DNA of 18,231 nucleotides from assembly GCA_025765595.1 (NCBI GenBank), contig JAIVFH010000472.1, positions 1 through 18,231 on the forward strand, read 5' to 3'. This document shows positions 1 through 8,403 of this stretch, in pieces; the first letter of the stretch is position 1; each line of letters begins with the position of its first letter. Origin of the DNA: Obelidium mucronatum. Its lineage: Eukaryota > Chytridiomycota > Chytridiomycetes > Chytridiales > Chytriomycetaceae. The notes under the pieces are model-generated. The model saw only the letters and a list, made by a program, of their open reading frames with translations. It did not search any database and was not told the origin of the DNA. Position numbers and translations under genes: made by a program.

Positions 1-938
1 ACAAGATTTGCATAATATTACATTCTTGGGAGGAAAGGACACTTCGCGTGTACTTTGGAGAGGTACAGCTGGGTTTTTTAAACGCCTTCAGTGTCAAAAC
101 TAATCGTCGTGACACTTTGTTTTTAGAATACAGATCGAAACCATTTGATGGCTCCAGATGCAGGATACAATGCAGCCAATCTCCTCCAAGTTCCTGCGAT
201 TGAAAAGAATTTCCTGTTGTCTCCGCCTGGATCTCCTCCAGTCGGTAAGAATCAATCAAATCGATATTTTAAAGATCTCTAAAACTGGTTCTATAGGATG
301 GGTTCAACCAGTTGAATCAGGGCCTAGTCAGGGAGGACATCACGAGGCAATGTTGGAAGCACTCCAAAAGCTCAGGGAGGATGATGATTTCGCATTAGAC
401 GGGAGCGATGAGAGCATGGATCAAGACCACGAAGATGATGATGACAACAAGCAATAAGAGAAACAGGATAAGTCGAGACTCTTTGGATTCTCTTGAGTCT
501 TCGAGTGGTAGGAATTCATCATCGCGGAACACTACGACAACAGACAGTGCTCGCAGCTCGGAGAGATACACGCTTGAAGGGACTTACAAACGAAGGAAAG
601 ATGTGGAGGACCGGGGAGTTCGAGTTGGAAACAAGACGAAGCATGTGTTGACATTTGGGCCTCCTTCGTCCCATCGTGGGGGTGATGATGGGGGAATGGA
701 GTGGGAAGTGTCTCTGCCGATCGTAGTTGTCGAAGACCATGATTACGACGAGGATGAGGATGAAGACGCCAACTCGTCGAACGTTTCCTTGAACCGCGGC
801 ATTTCAGCCTTCAGCATGAGTGTGAATGAAGGGGAAGTGTATGGCAGCGACGAGTCCTTTGACTCTGGGTCCGAGTACTCTGGCCGCCGCACACCGCTGC
901 CACGCACAGCGCTGCCGCCGGTGTTGTTTCAGCAGTAG
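1..938 (+). CDS. Calcipressin (calcineurin regulator, RCAN/Rcn1 family), 5' end outside window
   Basis: Calcipressins bind the phosphatase calcineurin and tune Ca2+ signalling. Three exons are visible: up to 62 (ends TLRVYFGE, the last strand of the family's RRM-like domain), 127-244 and 297-938, with introns of 64 and 52 nt. Joining them gives the family signature FLLSPPGSPPVGW (LSPPxSPPVGW) across the second intron, then HHEAMLEALQKL. The C-terminal part has an acidic tail and LPIVVVED near 713-736, a PxIxIT-like calcineurin-docking motif. The frame of 297-457 ends in a TAA, but the conserved downstream part continues one base over (open 399-938). The break lies in the GAT-rich Asp run around 399-457, and no credible intron there rescues it without removing the conserved EALQKL segment. 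A one-base assembly insertion is the simplest reading; a truncated natural product is possible. TAG at 936-938, followed by an AATAAATAAATAAA poly(A) region. Confidence 0.8.
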
Positions 939-985
939 AAAGGAGTAACAAATAAATAAATAAAGAATTAAAAAAGAATAAAGAA

Positions 986-3900
986 ATGGACGCCTTCAAG
1001 ACGCTCCTCGGCGCGGCGTCCGCCAAGGCCGCGCCGCTCGCGTCGCAGTTTGCGGACAAAGCAGCGGACTTTGGCAAGCAGGCGTCGGCGTACGCGCACG
1101 ACAAGGCGCTGGGCGGCCGCCGCAGAAGCGCCGCCGCGGTGTCGCCGCTCGCGAGCGCCGCCGTGCTGAGTCAGCCGAGCCAGCCGGGTGCGTGCGTGTG
1201 CTTGATTTTGATTGGTCGGCTGGAGTGCCATTGACGGTCGATAACAGAGGGGACTTTTGCGCCGGGAACGCCGCTGCGGATCAACAACACGGGAGTCACT
1301 GTCGACCGCTTCCTGGCGGAGGGTATGGCGTGCATGTATTGCGCCCTATAAGAATGCTTACTTTCAAACAGGCGGGTTTGCCCATGTCTACTTGGTGACG
1401 GCTGATTCTGGCCAACGAGCCGTATTGAAACGAACACTCTGTCCCGATGAAACGGTTTTAAACATGATGAAGAGCGAGATTGAATTCATGGTAAATCATT
1501 GATCGCAAAAAGAGTGTCTATGGCTTTTCATTGAACTTTTGTAATGTCCATTAGAAAGTACTCACTGGACATGCGAATATCGTTTCATTTTATGATTCCG
1601 AAATAATTAGGCGTGGAGACGGCCATGAAGTGTTTATTCTCATGGAGTACTGTTCTGGTACTAATATTGAACCCCGATATTGCGCAACCGTTTGTTAAAA
1701 GAAGTACTATAGGAGGACCGCTTGTCGAATACATGAATACTCGAATTGACGTTCGCCTCACGGAGCCTGAAATCCTCGAGATATTTCGTGATGTCTTACA
1801 AGCCGTCTACCACCTCCACTACAATACACAACAATCTCCTATTCTACACAGAGATTTGAAGATTGAAAATGTCTTGATTGGTTCAGATGGGAAATTCAAG
1901 GTGTGCGATTTTGGAAGTGCGACGACACGGACAATCAGGAAAGGTGTTGCTTTATCGACGTCTGAGATTCGAAAATTGGAAGATGAAGTGGAGAGGGTTA
2001 CTACCCTTCAATATCGGGCTCCAGAATTTTGTGATTTTTATGTGAGGATGGGTGTTTCTGAGAAGGTGGATGTTTGGGTAGGTTTCTATTGCTAGAAGCG
2101 CTTCAACCGCCGAAGGCGGAGGCTTTGATGCCGAAAGCATCTATACCCTTCGAAGGCGGATTGCCCTGACGCCGAAGTCGCGCATACTCGCCAAACGCGG
2201 CGTCTTTTATGCCGAAGGCATCTATACTCGCAAAAGGCGGGTTTCTCTGACGCCAAAGGCGTGCATACCTGCCAAAGGCGGTTTCTCTTCCAAACTGACT
2301 ATCTCAATTATTTACAACCCTATTGACGATAGGCTCTGGGAGTCCTGCTCTACAAATTATGTTACTACGAAACTCCGTTTGAAAATGTTGGTAAATTGGC
2401 CATTCTGAATGCCCGCTACGAGATTCCCAACCAACCACAGTTTTCATTTGAAGTGAAGCAATTAATATGTATAGTATTTATATCAATCAATCCATAATTC
2501 GTTCATCAATGGTCATTAAATGTAAACTCGCAGCATCAATTCTTGTTGTTGATCCATCTCAACGACCAAATGTACATCAAGTATATAGTGCTGTTTGTAA
2601 ACTTTTAGGAACACCATGCGAATTGCCTGCTGTAAGTGTCACTTTAGTACTGCGTTTCTTTAAGCTGAAAACCTTCCATTCAGCCCACACTAGACTCCAA
2701 TTCCGAAGAACCCGTTTCATACAAACATCAACAACAACCGCAACATCAGCAACCATCACATCAAACTCTAAATCAATCTCAACAATACACACCAGTCGCA
2801 GCATCAATCCAACCAATGCGACGTGGTCGGCCAGGGAAAGGTGGAAGCACAACCACTTCCCAAAACGACTTGAACGGCAGTAGCGGCGGCATCCAAAACG
2901 ATCCATGGGCGACTGTTGATTCCTCATCAGCTTCTGCAGCAATCAAACCACCTGCACCTGTTGTTCCGCCTTCGAAACGCGGTGGTGGCGGAGGGTTTGG
3001 TGGTGGCTCTGCTAGAGTCTCAACGGCGGTTATTGATGCTGCGTTTTCAGTGGGATCGTCGCGGCCATCTGTTGGTGCGGGTAGTAGTAGTTTTCGAGCC
3101 CCAAAACAGCATCAAATTTCTGGAGATAATCTATTAAGTGATGACGATTATGGAAATGCGGGTGAAGACGATGACGACGATGACGAGGGGGGATCCAGTG
3201 GGCTTATGGGTGGATCGCGTTCAGGAACAGATAAATACGCTGCGTATTTGAAGAGAGCACAGAATGGTGGGGATAGCGATGACGATTTGGAGAATGATGC
3301 TTCTGTTGTTGTTGGGGCGCGGAAAGGGTTTGAAAAGAAGGGTGGAAATTATTCAATGTTTCAAGGGGCTGGACTTTTTGGAAAGAGAGGGAGTGGCAGT
3401 GGAAGTGGATCAGTGAATGTTGGAACAGATGACTTTGTTAAAGATTCTTCTGGGGGGAGCGGAGCTGGTGATGTAGGGTTTGCTAGTTTGGATGATGATG
3501 AGAATGCCAACCCCGGCGGCAGTGAGTGGAAGTCCTGGTAGTGGAGCATTCTGGGCGAACGAGGATGACTTTAAACGCGCCGAGCAGGAGCAGCAACAGC
3601 AGCCGATTCGACCACCTTCTATAATTTCAATTGGAAAGAAAAAACCACCTCCACCGCCTGTTCCAGCAAAGTTGTCAGCTTCTGCTATTCCAGCGGGATT
3701 GAGACCAAGTAGTACATCTGGAAATGCAAACGCTTCTGCAGCTGGTTCATTTTGGACGAGTGCAGATAATTCAACAAATGAAAAGCCAGTGTCTGAAGGG
3801 CGTGGTGCATTTTGGGCAACTGAGGATGTATTCAAAACTCAAACCGTGGTGGCTAGTACCCAAGCGGATGGGTGGGCGACAGAGGCGTCGTTTGAAAACG

Positions 3901-4331
3901 CATTCAGTGAACAGAATCTTGGATCATCAACGGATCCAGTATCTGTGAATAGTGGTTGGGCCAATGAGGAAGCTTTTGCTGCACAATCGTTGTCAAGTTC
4001 AACGTTCAGGAATGCAGCTGAAACGAGTGCTGATGAAAATCGGGAGAAGCCTTCACCAAGTAGTAGTAGTGGAGGAGGACTGTTGGCACGAAATGCTTTC
4101 TTGATGGCGGATAAACAGAAGCAGCAGCAGCAACAGCAGAGTAACGAATCAAGTAATAGGGCTGTCTCTCCCCTGAAAAAGGGAGCCCCTCCTCCGCCGC
4201 CGCCTTCTCGTCGTTCGATCGATGGTGTGAGACCTGTGGTTGTTGGAAGCAGTGAGGCAGTATCTGCGACAGTAGTTCCTCCGCCAAAGCCAGCGAGACG
4301 GAAACCCTTGCCCGAAACTCCAACGAACTGA
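986..4331 (+). CDS. Ark/Prk (AAK1/NAK) family serine/threonine kinase, endocytosis
   Basis: Actin- and AP2-associated kinases phosphorylate endocytic adaptors at the cell cortex. Exons: 986-1187, 1248-1322, 1372-1490, 1555-1657, 1713-2077, 2333-2468, 2534-2631, 2684-3467, 3523-4331, giving 896 aa with all phases consistent. Kinase landmarks: glycine loop EGGFAHVYLV (about 92-101), K112 in AVLKR, helix-C Glu in SEIEF, HRDLKIEN with D214, DFG D232, YRAPE, DVWALGVLLY and the closing VDPSQRPNV. The long tail is Gly/Ser/Asp-rich, then carries repeated W-A-x-E motifs, a DPW, poly-Gln and proline-rich segments (PPPPPVPAK, PPPKPARRKPLPETP), as expected for adaptor and SH3 binding. The start lies 48 bp after the upstream stop in good context. 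The eighth intron (3468-3522) is inferred because it restores frame; a one-base insertion near 3500 would also do so. Exon 1 (986-1187) is unusually GC-rich. Intron 5 is 255 nt and repeat-filled. Confidence 0.88.
2095..2290. repeat. Intronic tandem repeat of small hairpins, 40-41 bp unit, about 4.5 copies
   Basis: This array fills most of the 255-nt intron 2078-2332 of the kinase gene. GCCRAA landmarks recur at about 2130, 2171, 2211 and 2252 (spacing 41, 40, 41), and RAAGGCGG landmarks at 2112, 2152, 2233 and 2274. Odd and even units differ: odd units carry TGATGCC/TTATGCC with CATCTATAC, even units carry TGACGCC with GCATAC, so the higher-order period is about 81 bp (A-B-A-B). Each unit contains short GC-rich hairpins with GAA or AAA loops, for example ATGCC-GAA-GGCAT at 2209-2221 and ACGCC-AAA-GGCGT at 2250-2262. 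No reading frame crosses it. Confidence 0.85.
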
Positions 4332-4435
4332 CGGAAAAGAATCACAGTCTTGTAAAATGTGCCACTTAATTAAAACGGACTTTTGTTACCTATACATGCA
4401 TAAATATTACTTCTTTTTTAAAATTTATATTTTTG

Positions 4436-5122
4436 ATGTCACAGTCAGATCGGATAACACATTACGAAGCTCTTGGAATTCCCGCCGACTCTTCTAATGA
4501 GGATATAAAGCGGCAGTATCAGAAACTCGTTTTACAGGTGCGGGCATATCTTGACAGCATCACTTGGGTTTGGATCAAAGATCTTAAAACGTTGCTTCAA
4601 GCTGCATCCAGACAAGGCAGGAGCCAATACCCATTCACCTTCAGCTGCTCCATTGCACAGATTTAGTCGAGAATTACATCTTCAGCTTGTATTGAAAGCG
4701 TGGGAAGTGTTGCGGGATCCGGAAACCAAAGCCATCTATGATCGAGAGCTTGCATCGAACGGTAAACTTTTTGGCTACTGATTTCTGCGTTAGAGGATAT
4801 CCAGAAAGATTGATACAGCATTGATTGCTTTTAACAGGAGGGAGAGGATCATCGGCACAGAATGGGATTATGAATGCACAAGTTGATCTGGACGACATGG
4901 AGTACAATGAAGGTCAATATACCTTACGAGTGATTTTCTCACTGAGTTGATAATTTTGAACCCTCAATCTCAGATGCCTCGTCGTTTAGCAGCAGTTGTC
5001 GGTGTGGCGGGGAATACGTCATAACAGAGGCTGAATTAGAAACTGGAATTGAGATTGTCCCTTGTTCAACGTGCTCTTTGTGTATTACTGTGTTGTATTC
5101 CGTTTGCCAAGACGGCGAATGA
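4436..5122 (+). CDS. DPH4: Diphthamide biosynthesis protein 4 (J-domain plus CSL zinc finger)
   Basis: Dph4/Jjj3 is a J-domain co-chaperone and iron/zinc-binding factor acting in the first step of diphthamide formation on elongation factor 2. Exons 4436-4537, 4602-4761, 4838-4912 and 4974-5122 give 161 aa. The J-domain occupies about residues 1-80, with helix II (IKRQYQKLVLQ) running across the first splice into H36-P37-D38, the Hsp70-stimulating motif; WEVLRDPETKAIYD is helix III. The C-terminal CSL zinc finger shows C121/C123 in CRCGGEY and C143/C146 in CSTC followed by SLC. Both length and domain order are typical of the family. Introns are 64, 76 and 61 nt. I take ATG 4436 as the start; no upstream in-frame ATG is needed. 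It ends tail-to-tail with the minus-strand gene at 5243. Confidence 0.92.
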
Positions 5123-5242
5123 ATTTATTTGGCGGACAGAAGGATGACAATCTTTGCTCAGAACGGATGAGGGGAATGATTGTCAGTTGTCTTTATTTTA
5201 TAACGCATTCTCTAAAGAGCCGGATTAATCAGTAAAAGCAGC

Positions 5243-5879
5243 TTACGCGACATCAACAACATTCACACAAATTCGAAGAATATCGAGTTCCAAACACTCC
5301 AGTGCATCTGAGATGGACCCGTCGCCCAAACCTTGGAGAACCGTGCCAGAGAGATTTATTTCGAAACCAGCGTACTCACAGGTCGTGACGGTTATTAGAA
5401 ACTCTTCCTCAAGGATTCTAGACAACTCCTTTGTTAGATGTTCGGTCACGTCATTCTTTGCTGTAGCAGTGATTGACACCTTTAATCGTGAATCTGAAGG
5501 GGCAGATGCTGCACCAAAAAATTGCGTAAGAGGCAGGATTGCATGTGGTTGAGCAAGTGTTTTGGTTACCAATCTTTGGTATAAGGACAAACAATGGCGC
5601 CTCCTCACAACAGCCTCCAATTCCAACCAAATCATTAGCGCAAAGTGGCTGCTTCATAGGATCGATCATGTCGCTTTTCGTTGAGTAGACTTCCAATTGA
5701 GCCGGCAGGACACCTTGCAAAATACTTCCTTTCAAAGAGTACCGCTCCCATACGGACTTTCGCAGGTGGGCCACCTTTACTCTCGCTTTGGGGCCAAAAA
5801 AAATGCTGCCAGCACTGACGCCGTCGAATTCAATCTCGCCTCTGTTGTCAACAAGTAGAAACCACTTTCGTTGATTCAT
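5243..5879 (-). CDS. Small protein with Crinkler-like N-terminal ubiquitin-fold header
   Basis: Exon 1 is 5879-5570 and exon 2 is 5508-5243, with a 61-nt GT-AG intron (5509-5569), giving 191 aa. Residues about 4-101 follow the pattern of the N-terminal ubiquitin-like header of fungal Crinkler (CRN) family proteins: KWFLLVDNRG at the start, a helix VAHLRKSVWERYS, QLEVYS in the middle, and a closing strand APLFVLIP after an acidic or polar linker. Splicing removes the read-through frame directly after IPKI. The remaining 85 or so residues have an apparent strand-helix-strand-strand-helix-strand order (LKVSITATA; VTEHLTKELSRILEE; FLITVTTCEYAG; FEINLSG; ISDALECLEL; ILRICVNVVD) and match no effector domain I recognise. 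No signal peptide is evident. The family call rests on pattern recognition, not a search, so it is tentative. It shares a 254-bp divergent promoter with the YEATS gene. Confidence 0.55.
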
Positions 5880-6049
5880 TTCAAATTATTGAGATTTGCG
5901 GACTAGCGGCTAATCCACTCTTTTATTGAGAAGAATATATATTAGTTAATATTATTCGCAACTTTTAAAAGTGACTTCCACATCGAAGGGGCTCTTCACT
6001 CTTTCTCTCACTATAAATTACCTCTAAAGAGACTACCGTTTCTAGAAGG

Positions 6050-6092
6050 CTTATCTTCTAAGATTAATTTATATCTGATAAGTCTTGATAAG
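6050..6092. promoter_or_regulatory. Cluster of three GATAAG sites in the divergent promoter
   Basis: The 254 bp between the Crinkler-like gene (minus) and the YEATS gene (plus) holds CTTATC at 6050-6055 and TGATAAG at 6076-6082 and 6086-6092. GATAAG is the core of fungal GATA-factor sites. Three copies in 43 bp is suggestive, but the region is AT-rich, so this is inference only. Confidence 0.3.
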
Positions 6093-6133
6093 TAAACAAA
6101 TGAAGAATCTCAATGTACTTTTTTTTGTAATAA

Positions 6134-7063
6134 ATGGGACCAGCCGGAAGACTCAAGGTAGTAGCACGTCGATGCACACCCATCCAGAGAGCGATATGCG
6201 AAGAAACTAAATCTTTCGATGTCATCTTTTTCTTTACCTATCCAGGGCGAGCAGTTCTTCTGTCCAATCATATACGGATCGATTGCAATTCCCATCACAA
6301 AGAAAGACCCGCCTCCCGCAGACCCTTCACACACACACAGATGGACAATCTTTCTCCGAGGCGCAAATGGCGAAGACTTGACGCCGATTATTAAGCGAGT
6401 GTCCTTTAAACTACATGAGAGTTTTGTTCCGCCGACTCGAAGTGAGGCCAGAACACCCAAATGCAAGGAAAAAAAAACGAACAACTAACTGATGTGGTTT
6501 AGTTATCGAGTCTCCACCTTTTGAAGTGACTGAAACGGGGTGGGGTGAATTTGAAATCATGATTCGGATATCGTTCATGGATTCGCAAGAGAAACCATTG
6601 CAGTTGTTTCATCAGTTGCAATTGTACCCAAAGGATGAGGCGGCTGATCCGGATATGGATGCGCCCAAACAAACCATTATCTCAGAGCACTATGACGAGC
6701 TTGTAGGTGTCTTCTGGTTGTAGTATTCTGTAATAATGTTGAATATTTCAGGTTTTCAACGAGCCTTTTGAGGAGTTCATTGATCATTTACGACGATTCA
6801 AAACAACTCCGATTCAAAAAAGAATAGTTTCAACGCATTTCAGTATGTTTTGTTATTCCCAGGAAATATTTCAAGACTAATAAACAACACAACGCCCGAA
6901 CACAGCACCAGAAATGGAACAACAAGAAATTAAAAAGTACTATGCCGTGAACGAACGTGTTATGGCAGATGTAGAGAAATGGAAACACAAGCTTGCTCGA
7001 CATGAGAATGAAAAACGCAAACTGGAGGCAGAGATTCGTGCATTGGAAGCCGAGATGTCTTGA
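6134..7063 (+). CDS. YAF9: YEATS-domain protein, Yaf9/GAS41 type
   Basis: Yaf9 is a histone-acyl-lysine reader shared by the NuA4 acetyltransferase and SWR1 remodelling complexes in fungi. Exons 6134-6157, 6246-6441, 6503-6702, 6752-6842 and 6906-7063 give 222 aa with all phases consistent. Recognisable segments are CPIIYGSIAIPI (first YEATS strand), HTHRWTIFLRG, FKLHESFVPPTR, ESPPFEVTETGWGEFEI (the YEATS core with its conserved GWGEFEI), LFHQLQLYP and VVFNEPFEEF-like sequence. The last exon, starting TPEMEQQEIKK, encodes a Leu/Glu-rich coiled coil to the C-terminus, typical of Yaf9. Branch-like ACTAAC/ACTAAT sequences precede the acceptors of introns 2 and 4. The first exon encodes only eight residues; the start is supported by an intron of 88 nt and by domain position. 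It ends 39 bp from the convergent WOPR gene. Confidence 0.92.
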
Positions 7064-7102
7064 TATCGTTTGTTCTCTAGTAAAACTCTAATTTTATTTA
7101 TC

Positions 7103-7945
7103 TTAAATTTGAATTGGTGGTAATACTATGGGAGAATCAAAGTAGCTGGGGTGTGTCGGAATAAGTGTCAATCGATTGCTTGGGTGTTGTTCACCACCTT
7201 TTGAATGCATTTTGAAGTGCAATCGAGGGGTCGCGACATAATCCTCGGACGAGCTAGGCTGGCATTGAATGATTGTTGGCTTGCTTGTTGATGGAACTTT
7301 GGCTTGCGTTGATTCACAGAAACAGTCATGTGCCTGTGATGGACGAAGTAGCACACCTTCGCCAACCTTGTATCGGGCTGAGCGATTGTAGAACTGCTCA
7401 ACATGCCGGGGGAGAAAGTAGTTGATAACACGATATCGGCATTGGTTTTTGGCTGTAATGGTAATTGTTCGCTTCGCAAGGCCGTTTGGGATTAGCGTTG
7501 AATTTAAGCGACTTCGAGTAGAACGGAACAGTGCAGACTCTTCTTGCACTGGCGACTGGCGGTATGCGCGATAAGGATCTAATCCTATATGCGCTACTTG
7601 GCGGTAGAGAAGGAAGGGACCACAGCTTCGAGAATGAGTCCAATCAAGACCATCCTGCAGTAATCAAGAATCAGACAATGGAAAAGACTCCAGTAGTACG
7701 ATACTTACCACGATGCCTTTCTTTTTCTTGGCTGTGGTGAGTTCTTCCTTGAACACGAAGGCGGCACCACTCCTTATTGTCGTGGGACAGAGTGACTTTG
7801 ATAGCGGAAAGTCGCCCGAAACAGCAGCATCGACCAAGATGCGAGCATCCGCTAGATCCTTCACGAACAGCAGTCTTTCGAAGGGTGTCCGCATTTGCGA
7901 CATGTTATCTAAAGCATTTAGCTTTGAGCATGGGCTTTGCCTCAT
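7103..7945 (-). CDS. Gti1/Pac2 (WOPR) family transcription factor
   Basis: WOPR proteins (Gti1, Pac2, Wor1, Ryp1, Mit1) are fungal DNA-binding regulators of morphology, development and nutrient response. Exon 1 is 7945-7709 and exon 2 is 7654-7103, with a 54-nt intron, giving 262 aa. First WOPR half: MRTPFERLLFVKDLADARIL, then IRSGAAFVFKEE and, across the splice, DGLDWTHSRSCGPFLLYRQ (family pattern W-T-D-G-x-x-W-S-x-S-R-x-x-G-x-F-L-x-Y-R). Second half: AKRTITITAKNQCRYRVINY followed by the F/Y-rich stretch to LLRPS, matching the family pattern KQTFSV...HLxxYY. The usual RRWTDG at the junction is replaced by KKKKGIVDG. I use ATG 7945; ATGs at residues 15 and 18 are alternatives and would start just before the domain. 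The C-terminal tail is short and lacks recognised domains. Head-to-head with the hexosaminidase gene, 458 bp apart. Confidence 0.82.
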
Positions 7946-8403
7946 AGAAATTTTCCTATTTGGCGGCTATCAGAATATTCAGACTTCGCCCATCGGTTCC
8001 GCCCCGCCTCTTTATCCCCCCACGCGCCTGTCGAAATACGCAGCCGTGTCGTGCGGGAGGGCGCACTGACAGCCGGCAGAAGTGCCACCCGGCAGAGTGC
8101 TGAAAATTTTCCAATTTGATCATGTCCATTAAGAGTGCGGCTTCGGGCGTGCGCGCGGGGGAGAGAGCCGCGCGCTGCAGGAAAGAAAGGCGCCGCGGCG
8201 CAGAGCAGTTTGCGCTGCTTTTGGCGCTGTTTGGACGGCGGGCGGCCGAGAGAAGCGGCTTACGAATCAGAGAGCAATCAGCGTCACGTGGACTGGCTGA
8301 CGTGAGTGCATGCAAACGGAAAAATCACAGACACCGAATTGAAAAGGGTATAAGAGCAGGAGCCTCTTTTTCTTTCTCCACCCAACAACCTAGAACCAAA
8401 AAC
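7946..8403. promoter_or_regulatory. Divergent promoter between WOPR factor and hexosaminidase
   Basis: These 458 bp hold no convincing gene. A GC-rich tract occupies about 8130-8260. A CACGTG palindrome lies at 8285-8290 and a CRE-like TGACGTGA at 8298-8305. A TATA box (TATAAG, 8349-8354) sits 50 bp before the hexosaminidase ATG, followed by a CT-rich, then A-rich leader ending AAAAACATGAAG, a usual layout for a strongly expressed fungal gene. Site assignments are by motif only. Confidence 0.5.

Noticed and set aside
352..412. An intron to explain the calcipressin frame change
   Set aside because: The phase fits, but the donor GTTGGA is poor and it would delete the conserved EALQKL segment.
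3410..4345. Antisense and overlapping frames across the kinase tail, rich in poly-Cys and poly-Gly
   Set aside because: They are shadows of CAG, CCN and GGN repeats in the sense coding sequence.
7713..8069. Plus-strand open frame over the WOPR gene start
   Set aside because: It is antisense to the spliced, domain-bearing WOPR exon and has no family features.
8116..8403. In-frame N-terminal extension of the hexosaminidase from ATG about 8122
   Set aside because: It would place the signal peptide internally and run through the TATA box and GC-rich promoter; the composition is Arg/Ala-rich and not GH20-like.
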